Assembly: GCA_001464615.1 (NCBI GenBank)
Contig: LNFI01000016.1
Coordinates: 186,001-250,000, forward strand
Origin: Sphingomonadales bacterium Ga0077557
Lineage (GTDB): Bacteria > Pseudomonadota > Alphaproteobacteria > Sphingomonadales > Sphingomonadaceae
Direction: 5' to 3'
Length of the DNA stretch: 64,000 nt
In this document: one piece after another, positions 8,120 through 17,104 of the stretch
Numbering within the stretch: position 1 is the first letter of the stretch
How the letters are laid out: every line of letters starts with the position of its first letter
The notes under the pieces: generated by a model
Told to the model about the DNA's origin: nothing
The model's database searches: none
The model's input: the letters and a program-made list of their open reading frames with translations, nothing else
Position numbers and translations under genes: made by a program

Positions 8120-9235
8120 TCAGGCCTTTGCCACAGCCTCGGCAGATTGCTCAACGAGCCACGCGCGCCATTGTATTTCAAGACCTGGGAGTGAGTCGCT
8201 CAACCCAATTTGCGCGCCATTCTCGCTGAGCCACCGCTCGAAACTCTGGCCGCGCGACAAAGCCACCGAAATCTTTCCGAAAACCATGTCGTCGTGCGTG
8301 CTTGCAATGACGAAGTCTGCAAAGCCACGCGCCTGGATATAGAAATCTGATACCGTTTCGCGTTCAAGTGCTGCCGCCGCGTCATTGGTGGCGTCGGCAC
8401 GGATCGTGATCGCGACGCTGCCGACCTTGCCATTTGCGCTTCTCGGCATTGGATGGTCACGCTGGAGCAACCGCGACAGCGTCTCCAATCGACTGCCGCC
8501 TGGTCGGCGAAGTGCCATTTTGAGATCACTGCGGCGTTTTGTAGTGATCGCGTCGTTCTCGACCAGAACTGCGGCCATTTCGTCAAGCCAGTCAGGCGCC
8601 GTGCTGCCATAACCGGATTTGGAGGCGCGCGGTGCCAAACCATCAAAATCAAGCATGAACCAGAGGTGGCCGAATTCATGCTGGATGATCCCCATTTCAA
8701 CGCTGCCCCCAGCGTTTCCCGGCGTCGCTGACAGCTTGGCGAGAAGCTTCTGTACGATGTCGGCTTTCGCTTCGGCAGTCGCTGCTGGAAATTGGGTATC
8801 AATTTGCTTTCGGATGGCAGCCTCAATCACCTTTGGATCCAGCACCGTCCGGGGCCAGTTAAGCAACGGGATGTTTCGCGCGCGGAGGCTAGCAATTTGG
8901 TCGGGCAAGAGCTCGGTGCCCACCGTCAACATGATTGGTCGCTTGGGGGCACCGAAGTGGCGCGCATATCGTTCCGCTGCCTCATTTAGCGCCGTAATGT
9001 ACCGACCGACATCGGTCGATGGGGCAATAACGGCACCTGCCTTTACCTCGCGGCAATCTGTGTTGGGATTGGCGGCGCGTAAGGCACTGTTCAAGGTCGA
9101 GCACAATGCGGTTTGCGGTTGATTTTGGGTCTGCTGACCCAGGGCGGCAAAGGGAAAAGCCGCATGCAGAAGGATAATTATCCGCAAGCGATCAATACGA
9201 ACCAATATTTGCAGCTGATTTCGTGCGTCGCTCAT
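8120..9235 (-). CDS. Predicted secreted zinc metallopeptidase with HEFGH motif
   Basis: Protein of about 371 aa from the ATG at 9235 (an upstream in-frame ATG at 9343 would place 36 extra residues before the signal-like segment). The segment LRIIILLHAAFPFAALGQQ looks like a signal peptide. The centre has IIQHEFGHLWFML, an HExxH zinc motif, followed about 30 residues later by WLDEMAAVLVEN, whose Glu is well placed as the third zinc ligand of a gluzincin peptidase. No named family is recognised. It faces the exporter operon tail to tail. A role in processing or degrading the exported peptide is an inference from proximity only. Confidence 0.65.
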   Translation of the reverse strand: MSDARNQLQILVRIDRLRIIILLHAAFPFAALGQQTQNQPQTALCSTLNSALRAANPNTDCREVKAGAVIAPSTDVGRYITALNEAAERYARHFGAPKRPIMLTVGTELLPDQIASLRARNIPLLNWPRTVLDPKVIEAAIRKQIDTQFPAATAEAKADIVQKLLAKLSATPGNAGGSVEMGIIQHEFGHLWFMLDFDGLAPRASKSGYGSTAPDWLDEMAAVLVENDAITTKRRSDLKMALRRPGGSRLETLSRLLQRDHPMPRSANGKVGSVAITIRADATNDAAAALERETVSDFYIQARGFADFVIASTHDDMVFGKISVALSRGQSFERWLSENGAQIGLSDSLPGLEIQWRAWLVEQSAEAVAKA

Positions 9236-9539
9236 TTTAGTGTACCATGTCAATAAGGGGTATTGTGTAAGATATAAGCCATTTGAGAAATGATCCATAC
9301 CTTTAGGGCATTGTTTGTAAAAATCATTTTCAAAATTTAACATTATAATTTGAATTCTGTTATTATTTTTGATAATAAAAATGCAAATTAAATATACATC
9401 AGTTAATTAAAAATTGTAGAATTTTCAAAACAGTGAAATGCTCATTCATTATTAATCCAAATAACATGACGGCTGTGGAAAGTACAGGTTGCCGTGCCAA
9501 CTATAAATTGGCGTTTCAGACCATTACCGAAGAGCCATT
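9236..9539. other. Very AT-rich intergenic stretch
   Basis: Between the metallopeptidase start and the next short frame lie about 300 bases dominated by A and T (for example around 9340-9460), in sharp contrast to the GC-rich genome. I see no gene in it. It probably contains the promoter of the metallopeptidase. The composition suggests foreign DNA or a region bound by a silencing protein. Confidence 0.6.
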
Positions 9540-9710
9540 TTGAGCATCAATTCATTGCTAGCTTCAGCAGGGTTCTTGTTCTTATTTGCCGGTAGCGCGG
9601 GTGAGCGCAGCGGCGAATGCGACGGCACCCGCATCGGATGGACCACCCACGAAGCCGTCGCGCGCGCCAAGGCGTCCTTAAGCTGGCCCTCGCGCGTTTC
9701 CTGGGGCTAA
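9540..9710 (+). CDS. Possible short secreted peptide (56 aa), weak
   Basis: A TTG-started frame preceded by GAAGAG gives a hydrophobic start (LSINSLLASAGFLFLFAGSA) that resembles a signal peptide, followed by a short polar segment with one Cys (GERSGECDGTRIGWTTHEAV). It then runs to a stop at about 9710. No homologue is recognised. It may be the 5' stub of a longer gene disrupted by the insertion-sequence debris that follows. Low confidence. Confidence 0.2.
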   Translation: MSINSLLASAGFLFLFAGSAGERSGECDGTRIGWTTHEAVARAKASLSWPSRVSWG

Positions 9711-10058
9711 AGATGGTCTTAGCGCGTCGGGATGATACCAGGACGATGGCGCATTCCGCCAAGGCGCTTGCGGCCTGGGCAAGGGATATCCCCGGCATTT
9801 TCCCGTCGAGTGTCCATTCCCGCAAATTGACGGCGCTCAAAACGATTTGGAGCGGACGTGCCGGTTGCGAGGCTCGCGCCGACGACATGACTGCTACGGC
9901 GGCGAAATTCGCGACACTCGGCAACGCCGGAAAGGCCACCGCCATGCCCGCGCAATGGGACGTTCCGACGGACGCTTCATCGGCGCTTCCTCCCGTCCAG
10001 CAAACTGGAGCGCCCCGGGATTGTCAGAGGCTCCAACTCCCGAGGAGGCGGAGCCGAT
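9711..10058. other. Unassigned stretch upstream of the IS3 remnant
   Basis: Both strands stay open over much of this stretch because of GC bias, and I cannot tell which, if either, is coding. The plus-strand text (ARRDDTRTMAHSAKALAAW) and the minus-strand text (SLAQAASALAECAIVLVSSR) are equally unremarkable. The last 40 bases, from TGTCAGAGGCTCC near 10021, may be the left end of the insertion sequence whose orfA begins at 10059. Confidence 0.3.
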
Positions 10059-10263
10059 ATGAGCAAGACAACGAACAAGTTTTCAAACGAGGTTCGGGCC
10101 CGTGCGGTGCGGATGATATTGGATCACGAGAGCAAATATCCTTCGCGCTGATCGGCCGTGGTGTCGGTTGCCGACAAGATCGGCTGCGCACCGCAGACGC
10201 TTCACGAGGGGATGAAGAAGGCCGAGGTCGACAGCGGCAAGCGTGCCGGCGTGCCGACCGATA
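10059..10263 (+). pseudogene. IS3-family transposase OrfA remnant
   Basis: The text MSKTTNKFSNEVRARAVRMI, then LDHESKYPSR, a stop, and SAVVSVADKIGCAPQTLHEG followed by KKAEVDSGKRAGVPTD matches the helix-turn-helix OrfA of IS3-family elements. In intact copies the motif reads SRW before the continuing text; here TGG has become TGA (about 10137-10139). The frame loses similarity after GVPTD and no OrfB is present. A GGAGG ribosome site precedes the ATG. This is a dead 5' fragment of an insertion sequence, sitting about 150 bases from the 3' end of tRNA-Thr. Confidence 0.8.
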
Positions 10264-10409
10264 CGGCAGGCAAACCAACCCAACCGGGCGCATTCCGCCA
10301 CGCCGCGCCAAAGGGCAACGGGTGGCGAATTTTGCAGCTATCCAGTGGGGAAATGGTGGGGCGCAAATCTTGCTGCGCCCGCGAGCGCCCCTTAAGTCAT
10401 TGAAAATAC

Positions 10410-10485
10410 TGGTGCCGCTTACAGGACTCGAACCTGTGACCCCCGCATTACGAATGCGATGCTCTACCAACTGAGCTAAAGCGGC
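10410..10485 (-). tRNA. tRNA-Thr (anticodon CGT)
   Basis: On the minus strand the sequence folds into a complete cloverleaf: acceptor GCCGCTT pairing with AAGCGGC, D-arm with AGCTCAGTTGGTAGAGC, anticodon stem TCGCA/TGCGG around the loop TTCGTAA, T-arm with GGTTCGAGTCC, discriminator A and an encoded CCA. The anticodon CGT reads the ACG threonine codon. Its 3' end faces the IS remnant and the accessory region. Confidence 0.95.
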
Positions 10486-10706
10486 GCCTGGCATCGGCGC
10501 GTCGGTGGGCGCCGGTGAGGAATGGGCCCCTATCAGACGGGTTCGGGGCTGGCAAGCGGCAGGTCGGGCGGTCTGGGGCACTGCTCGTGGCTGCAACCAA
10601 CAGCCTGCCCCGCCCGTCAAACTTCGGGGCCGGGCTTTACGTAACATTTACCACAGTGCGTCAAAACCAGCGTTGCACCGGGCATGGGCCCATTGGGGAA
10701 ATGCGC

Positions 10707-12017
10707 ATGGACACGCTCCGCGGGTTCGAAGACGACCGCACCGACTATGACAGCCACGACCAGGCCGATCTGTGCGTGGACGATAATGCCCAGGTCGATA
10801 TCGGCACGGATGAGCGCCGCATGCATGTGCGCGCCTATAATCACTGGGTGTCGCTGCTGCGCGGCCGCGCTTATCCGCTGATTGAGGACCTGGATCCTGA
10901 AAATATCGCTGATTTCGGCGCGCATAGCGTGTTGCTGGATTTTACTGCCGGGATCGAAAATCCGGCGATCCAGTTTCTTGGCCGCGCGCTGCGCACCGAA
11001 TGCGACCTTGATTCAACCACCACCCATATCAGCCAGGTCCCCAGCCGCTCGCTGCTATCACGGCTGACCGATCATTATCTGCAGATCATCGCCAATCGCG
11101 CGCCTATCGGCTTCGAAGCGGAATTTGTGAGCACGCGCGGCCATAACACCATGTATCGCGGTATTTTGATGCCATTTTCGTCAGACGATGACACGATCGA
11201 TTTCATCTATGGCGTGATCAACTGGAAAGAGCTGGTCGATGCCGAGACCCAGGCCAAGCTGAATGCGGAAATTGCGGTCGCCGTCAGCCAGGCGCCACGT
11301 CAGGCCGTGACGGCAGCGGCACCGGCTTGGGCGAGTGGCCCAAGCGCCGGCCAGGACGATTTCGAGGATACGCACGAGCCATCCAGCGACGACGATTCCG
11401 CCTTCGTAATCGCCGCTGGGCTTGCCGATCAGTTGATGCTCGCCCAGCAAACCGCCGCAGCCGCGCGCGCGGCCGATACGCGGAGCCGGTCCGCCCTCTA
11501 TCGTGCGCTCGGCCGCGCTTTTGATTTTTCTATCGCGGCCAGCACTGATCCGGTTGGCTATACGGCATTGTTGGCGGGGGCTGGGATCACTGAACAAGCC
11601 CGCGCGCCGATGACGCCGGTCGTCAAGCTGATCTTTGGCCAGGATTATGACAAGACGCGAATCACCGAATTTGCGGCCGTCCTTGCCCATGCGCGGCGCT
11701 GCAACGTTCCAGTCGGCGCGCTCGCCGATTTCCTTGATATGGCAGAAGGCGGGATCAAAGGCATTGTCGCCGCAGAACGTGCGCTGCGCCGCCCTGCCCC
11801 GCGCCCTGCCCCGTCCCCAGACCCGCTAACGGCAGCACGCGCGGCGCTCAGCATGCGCGCGCCAATCGCAACGATCGATTTCCCCGTCGACCTTCCCAAA
11901 GGGTCGTTCGTCCTGCTCGTCGCGCGCGCTGGCGACGCGGGCCAATTGGAGATTGTTGCCAGTGTGTCGGGTGACGATCGCTTCGCCGGACCGATCATCG
12001 AGCAGGCCGCGCGCTAA
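10707..12017 (+). CDS. PAS-domain protein (PAS_5-like) of unknown function
   Basis: About 436 aa from the ATG at 10707, chosen because GGGGA lies upstream at good spacing and the protein looks native from there. Residues about 40-175 (YNHWVSLLRGRAYPLIEDLD, then VLLDFTAG, FLGRALR, FIYGVINW) match the alphaproteobacterial PAS_5 layout, a single sensory-type domain of unknown ligand. The middle is acidic and low-complexity; the C-terminal half is Ala-rich with no recognised output domain. It is transcribed toward the glutamate dehydrogenase gene, about 90 bases upstream of it. It may be cytoplasmic; a regulatory role is only inferred. Confidence 0.7.
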   Translation: MDTLRGFEDDRTDYDSHDQADLCVDDNAQVDIGTDERRMHVRAYNHWVSLLRGRAYPLIEDLDPENIADFGAHSVLLDFTAGIENPAIQFLGRALRTECDLDSTTTHISQVPSRSLLSRLTDHYLQIIANRAPIGFEAEFVSTRGHNTMYRGILMPFSSDDDTIDFIYGVINWKELVDAETQAKLNAEIAVAVSQAPRQAVTAAAPAWASGPSAGQDDFEDTHEPSSDDDSAFVIAAGLADQLMLAQQTAAAARAADTRSRSALYRALGRAFDFSIAASTDPVGYTALLAGAGITEQARAPMTPVVKLIFGQDYDKTRITEFAAVLAHARRCNVPVGALADFLDMAEGGIKGIVAAERALRRPAPRPAPSPDPLTAARAALSMRAPIATIDFPVDLPKGSFVLLVARAGDAGQLEIVASVSGDDRFAGPIIEQAAR

Positions 12018-12107
12018 CCCGTCAGCCGGTGACACCACCGTGATTTGGATGCAGCGCAAAATGCGCAGACTCTTGAGCTAAGCGCTGGCTGGGCGCATAG
12101 CGGCCCA

Positions 12108-15100
12108 ATGGTAAAAGCCACGCTGAAATCGCTGTCTGATGCGCTCGCTGTCAGGCTGGTAGAAGGTGCCCTGCCGGGCGAGTTAGAGGGGTTTGGCAAA
12201 GCCGAGCGTGCCGAAGCGGCGCGCTTCATGGCTGCCGCGGCCGAGCAGCGCCCGCCGGGTATACCCCGGCTGGAACTGGAAAGCATCGCCGCCGATCCGA
12301 TGCACCGCCAAATGCGCTTGGCGATCGTCAATGACGATATGCCCTTCCTGGTCGATTCGATTGCCGCGACGATCGGCGCACATGATGTATCGATCGAACG
12401 GATCATCCACCCCGTCTTGCCGGTCGAGCGCGATTCAGCCGGCAAATTACTCAGCGTTGGCACCGGCCACCCCGAATCGATGATCTATATCGAGATGGAA
12501 CGCGCCGACGCCCGAGTCCGGCGCGCACTTCTTGCCGATCTTGAACGCAATCTTGGCAATGTGCGTGCGGCGGTGAATGATTGGCTGACCATGCAGGCGC
12601 GGATGGAAGCCGATGCGGAAGCGCTGGCCCGCACCACGGACGCGGGTGCTCGCGAGGGTGCGGCCCTGATTAGTTGGTTTGCTGACCGCAAGCTGACCTT
12701 GCTTGGCTACGAACACTGGCTGCGCGACGGCCGGGTGACAGAAAGCTTAGGGATTACGCGTCAGCAGCAGCCGGTGCCGCTGCTCGCCGATGCGTCGCGC
12801 GTGCTGGCGATGGAATGGTTCGAAGCAGGCAATGTCCCGCCGCTCGTCGTCAAATCCAATCTCATTTCCGGCGTCCATCGCCACGTGCCGCTTGATCTAG
12901 TGATCGTACCGGTAATGGACGGCAAGAAAATCGCTGGCCTGTCGATCCATGCCGGGCTGTGGACCAGCGCTGCGCTTGGCGCACCGCCGCAGGAGGTACC
13001 GGTACTTCGTGCCCGGCTGGCCATGCTTGAACAGAAGCTGGGCTTTGATCCGCGTGGCCATACCGGCAAGGCACTCAATCATGCGCTGGGCGCGTTACCG
13101 CATGATCTGGTGACAGCGTTTGATCAGGAGTCGCTCGAAAAGCTATCGCTGACCGCCATGTCGCTGGCGGATCGCCCGCGTGCTGAAATGGTGCTGGTGC
13201 GATCAATGCTCGGCCGACACATGTTCGCCTTTGTCTGGCTGCAGCGTGACGATCTTTCGACCGCGCGGCGGATCGCGATTGGTGACATGCTGGCGGCGGC
13301 ATCGAACGGATCGTTGCTCAATTGGTCGATCGCGCTTGAAGACGGCGTTGTCGCGATGATTCGCTATACCTTCGATCTGCGTGACGAAGGCCGCATGCCC
13401 GACACCGGCCCGCTCAACCAGCGGTTGCAGCATATGGTCCGCGGTTGGGTTCCCGCGGTTGAAGCAGCGCTCGCCGAACAATTGGAGCCGACTCGCGCCG
13501 CACGGTTGGCCATGCGGCATGCAGCCAGCTTTCCGGACGGCTATCGCGCCGCCAATAGCGCGGCGGAGGCAGCACAGGACATTTTGCGGCTCGCCACGCT
13601 CAACAATAGCGGTGATCGATCGGTACGGCTGTATCGAACACAGACCGGGCAACGATTGAAAATCTATCGGCTAGGTGGAGCGCTGGCGCTGTCCGATGCG
13701 GTGCCTGTGTTTGAAAATTTCGGTTTCCGGGTCATTGAAGAAGTCCCGACCGCGCTTACCGATGAAGCCCATGGCTTTGTCCATGATTTCGCGATTTCGG
13801 CAGGCGATTGGGCACCGGCCGATGCGCTTGATGGCGACATGACCGTCCTCGAAAATGCGATTGCGGCCGTGCTGAACGGCAAGGCCGAAAACGATGCCTT
13901 CAACAGTCTGATCGTCGATGCCGGATTAGCACCCAGCGCCGTGGTGCTTTTCCGCGCCTGGTTTCGCTATTTGCGCCAGGCCGGAATGAGTTACGGACTG
14001 GTGACGGTAGTCGATGCGCTGCGTCGCGCGCCCGCAGTCGCCAAGGCCCTGATCCAGCGGTTCGAGGCAGCGCATAGCCCGAAGTCAAAGCTGAGCGTCG
14101 AGGAAGCCGCGCGCGCGATCGATGTCGGGCTCGATGCCGTGTCAGCGATCGACGATGACCGTATCCTGCGGTCAATTCGGGGCGTGATTGCCGCCACCTT
14201 GCGCACCAACGCCTTTGCCCCCGCCGCCATTGAAGCACTCGCCTTCAAACTTGATAGCCACAAGGTGCCGGGACTCCCTGCCCCGCTGCCCTGGCGAGAG
14301 GTTTGGGTCTATTCCCCCCGCGTGGAGGGCATTCACCTGCGCGCCGGGCCCGTTGCGCGCGGTGGCCTGCGCTGGTCGGACCGGCGCGATGATTTCCGCA
14401 CTGAAATCCTCGGCCTGATGAAGGCACAACGCGTCAAGAACGCCGTGATCGTCCCCACCGGTGCCAAGGGTGGCTTCTATCCCAAGCAGTTACCACCGCC
14501 CTCGCACCGCGATGCCTGGCTAGCCGAAGGAACCGAAAGCTACCGCATCTTTATCCGGTCACTGCTGTCGGTCACCGACAACATTATGGAGGGCAAGATC
14601 GTCCACCCCGAAAAGGTAACGATCCTTGACGATGACGATCCCTATTTCGTCGTCGCCGCCGACAAGGGCACCGCGACATTCTCCGACGTTGCCAACGCGA
14701 TTGCCCTAGAGCGCGGCTTTTGGCTGGGCGATGCCTTCGCCAGCGGCGGTTCGCAAGGCTATGACCATAAGGCGATGGCGATCACTGCCAAGGGCGCCTG
14801 GATCAGCGTCCAGCGCCACTTCGCCGAACGTGGCGTCGATGTCCAAAAGCAACCGATCCGTGTCGTTGGCTGCGGCGACATGTCCGGCGACGTCTTTGGC
14901 AATGGCATGCTGTTGTCAAAGTCGATCAAACTGGTCGCGGCATTCGACCATCGCCACATCTTTTTTGATCCGGATCCCAATCCCGCGACCAGCTGGGAAG
15001 AACGCGCGCGGATGTTTGCGCTGCCGCGCTCCAGTTGGGCGGATTATGATGAAAAACTGATCTCAAAGGGTGGGGGCATTTTCGCCCGCAGCGAAAAGTC

Positions 15101-16733
15101 GATCAAGCTTTCCAGACAGATTCGCGACCTGCTGGGGATCGATGCAACGGAGCTTGATCCGGTTGCGCTGATTTCGGCGATCCTGAAAGCCCAGGTCGAT
15201 TTGATCTGGTTTGGCGGCATCGGCACCTATGTGAAGGCGGCGGCGGAGAATAACATCCAGGTTGGCGATCCCGCCAATGATCGGCTGCGCATCAACGCGG
15301 AAGATGTCCGCGCGATAGCAATCGGTGAGGGCGCCAATCTGGGCGTGACGCAAGCCGGCCGCATCGCCTTTGCCGCGCATGGCGGCCGCATCAACACCGA
15401 TTTCATCGACAATTCGGCCGGCGTCGATTGCTCGGATAATGAGGTCAACATCAAGATCGCGCTAAACCGCGAGATGATCGAAGGCCGCCTTTCCTATGAC
15501 AAGCGCAACAAGCTGCTCGTCTCGATGACCGACGATGTTGCGAAAATCGTACTCGAGGATAACCGCCTGCAAACGCTCGCGCTGTCGATCATGGAACATG
15601 ATGGCGCCCAGGGGCTGCCAAGCTATGTCCGGCTAATCGAGATTTTCGAGAGCGCCGGTCGGCTCGACCGTGCGGTCGAGGGGTTGGCGGGTAATGAGGA
15701 TTTGCTGCGGCGCGCGCAGGAAGGACGCGGGCTGACGCGTCCCGAACTCGCCGTGCTGCTAGCAACCGCCAAGCTCGCGCTGCAGGATTCGATCGAGCAT
15801 AGCCCGCTCGGCACCGATGCAATGCTGCGCGACGATCTCCAGGCCGCCTTTCCCAAGGCGATGCGCACAAAATTCGCCGACGCAATCGATAGCCACCAGC
15901 TCCGCAGCGAGATTGTCGCGACCAAGCTGGCGAATCGGCTGATTAATCGGATGGGCGTGCTCCACCCCTTCGAACTTGCGGAGGAGGAAGGCGCTTCGAT
16001 GGCCGATATCGCGGCGATGTTCGTGGTAATCGAGCAATTGTTCGAGCTTCCGGCGCTCTGGGCGGAGATCGAAACCGCGGCGATGCCCGAAGAGGCGCGG
16101 ATCATCCTGTTCGACGAAGTCGCAATCGCCACGCGGTCGCAGATCGCCGATCTGCTGCGCGTGACCAAGCCCGGCACGAGCCCCGGCCCGGTATTGAAGC
16201 GCATCGCCAAGGGTTTTGGCGCGCTCGACAAAGCGGCCAAGGCGCTACTGCTGGAAGAAGCGCAGACGCAAAGCCAGCGCATCGTCGAGCGGCTGGAGCG
16301 TTACGGCGTGCCTTCCAAACTGAGCCACAAGGTCTTGCGGCTGTTCGAACTGGATGGCGTGATTGGCCTTGCCGAACTTGGCCAGCGGCTCGCCATGGAT
16401 GAGACGGTGTTGGCACGCGCCTTTACCCATCTCGGCCAGGCGCTGGGGCTTGATTGGGCGCAGACCAATGCGGCCTGGATCACCTCGAGCGATCCTTGGG
16501 AGCGGCTGCTGATTGCCGGGCTGGCGCGCGATTTCCAGCAGCTGCGGCTCGAGTTTCTCGGGCGGCATGCGGGCAGCGACCCGCAGCTCCTCGTCGAAAC
16601 CTGGCTGACGGAGAATGCCGGCCGCGTCACCCAATTCAAGGCACTGGTCGACCGCGCCCGCCGCGCGCCCACGCCCAATGCCGCGATGCTGGCGCAGATT
16701 GCCGGCCAGGCGCGGGTGTTGCTGGGGCGCTAG
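12108..16733 (+). CDS. gdh: NAD-dependent glutamate dehydrogenase, large (about 170 kDa) type
   Basis: Catalyses oxidative deamination of glutamate to 2-oxoglutarate and ammonium with NAD+. The length of about 1540 aa and the N-terminal text MRLAIVNDDMPFLVDSIAAT are those of the bacterial large GDH family, which has N-terminal ACT-like regulatory regions before the catalytic part. The catalytic region contains GGLRWSDRRDDFRTEILGLM and PTGAKGGF (the lysine expected in the active site), then VGCGDMSGDVFGNGMLLS of the NAD-binding domain. I chose the ATG at 12108; a TTG at 12045 in frame would add 21 residues and no ribosome site decides clearly. It stands alone with its own 3' repeat/hairpin region. 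Confidence 0.93.
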   Translation: MVKATLKSLSDALAVRLVEGALPGELEGFGKAERAEAARFMAAAAEQRPPGIPRLELESIAADPMHRQMRLAIVNDDMPFLVDSIAATIGAHDVSIERIIHPVLPVERDSAGKLLSVGTGHPESMIYIEMERADARVRRALLADLERNLGNVRAAVNDWLTMQARMEADAEALARTTDAGAREGAALISWFADRKLTLLGYEHWLRDGRVTESLGITRQQQPVPLLADASRVLAMEWFEAGNVPPLVVKSNLISGVHRHVPLDLVIVPVMDGKKIAGLSIHAGLWTSAALGAPPQEVPVLRARLAMLEQKLGFDPRGHTGKALNHALGALPHDLVTAFDQESLEKLSLTAMSLADRPRAEMVLVRSMLGRHMFAFVWLQRDDLSTARRIAIGDMLAAASNGSLLNWSIALEDGVVAMIRYTFDLRDEGRMPDTGPLNQRLQHMVRGWVPAVEAALAEQLEPTRAARLAMRHAASFPDGYRAANSAAEAAQDILRLATLNNSGDRSVRLYRTQTGQRLKIYRLGGALALSDAVPVFENFGFRVIEEVPTALTDEAHGFVHDFAISAGDWAPADALDGDMTVLENAIAAVLNGKAENDAFNSLIVDAGLAPSAVVLFRAWFRYLRQAGMSYGLVTVVDALRRAPAVAKALIQRFEAAHSPKSKLSVEEAARAIDVGLDAVSAIDDDRILRSIRGVIAATLRTNAFAPAAIEALAFKLDSHKVPGLPAPLPWREVWVYSPRVEGIHLRAGPVARGGLRWSDRRDDFRTEILGLMKAQRVKNAVIVPTGAKGGFYPKQLPPPSHRDAWLAEGTESYRIFIRSLLSVTDNIMEGKIVHPEKVTILDDDDPYFVVAADKGTATFSDVANAIALERGFWLGDAFASGGSQGYDHKAMAITAKGAWISVQRHFAERGVDVQKQPIRVVGCGDMSGDVFGNGMLLSKSIKLVAAFDHRHIFFDPDPNPATSWEERARMFALPRSSWADYDEKLISKGGGIFARSEKSIKLSRQIRDLLGIDATELDPVALISAILKAQVDLIWFGGIGTYVKAAAENNIQVGDPANDRLRINAEDVRAIAIGEGANLGVTQAGRIAFAAHGGRINTDFIDNSAGVDCSDNEVNIKIALNREMIEGRLSYDKRNKLLVSMTDDVAKIVLEDNRLQTLALSIMEHDGAQGLPSYVRLIEIFESAGRLDRAVEGLAGNEDLLRRAQEGRGLTRPELAVLLATAKLALQDSIEHSPLGTDAMLRDDLQAAFPKAMRTKFADAIDSHQLRSEIVATKLANRLINRMGVLHPFELAEEEGASMADIAAMFVVIEQLFELPALWAEIETAAMPEEARIILFDEVAIATRSQIADLLRVTKPGTSPGPVLKRIAKGFGALDKAAKALLLEEAQTQSQRIVERLERYGVPSKLSHKVLRLFELDGVIGLAELGQRLAMDETVLARAFTHLGQALGLDWAQTNAAWITSSDPWERLLIAGLARDFQQLRLEFLGRHAGSDPQLLVETWLTENAGRVTQFKALVDRARRAPTPNAAMLAQIAGQARVLLGR

Positions 16734-16734
16734 C

Positions 16735-17103
16735 GTGTGATGACCTCGGATTGGATCAACCCATACGCCGTTCGCCCCGAGCGAAGTCGCAAGGCAGGCG
16801 GCGCGCCTGGGCTTCGACTTCCCCCGGACCTGATCCGGGGCCGAACGGGTGTCAGGTTCAATCGACCTACAGCAACGTGCGTTAAATCTGAACCACCTCC
16901 GTTCGGCCTGAGCGAAGTCGAAGGCCAAGCGGTGCGCCCTGTGCTTCGACTTCGCTCAGCACGATGCTCTAACGCTATCACCCTTTAGCTTGGCCTGCCC
17001 GGGGCCAAGCCAGAGGGTGTGATGACTTTGGATTGGTCCAAACCATACGCCGTTCGCCCTGAGCGAACGGGTGTGAGGTTGAATCGACCTAACGTCATCA
17101 CGC
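16735..17103. repeat. Palindromic and direct repeat cluster between convergent genes
   Basis: TGAGCGAAGTCGAAG (16909-16923) and its exact complement (16944-16958) form a 15-bp inverted repeat; a less perfect copy covers about 16775-16825. A unit starting GTGTGATGAC and containing CCATACGCCGTTCGCCC appears at 16735 and again at 17018 with few differences. Each is followed by an AACGGGTGT/AATCGACCTA block (about 16844 and 17069). A further hairpin built on AGCTTGGCC/GGCCAAGC lies at 16978-17023. The elements sit between the glutamate dehydrogenase and the receptor gene, which converge, and resemble REP-type intergenic repeats of sphingomonads; some hairpins may also end transcription. Confidence 0.75.
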
Positions 17104-17104
17104 T

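Noticed and set aside
9617..10474. 285-codon plus-strand frame across the IS remnant and tRNA
   Set aside because: It runs through an IS3 orfA remnant in the wrong frame and into a tRNA gene.
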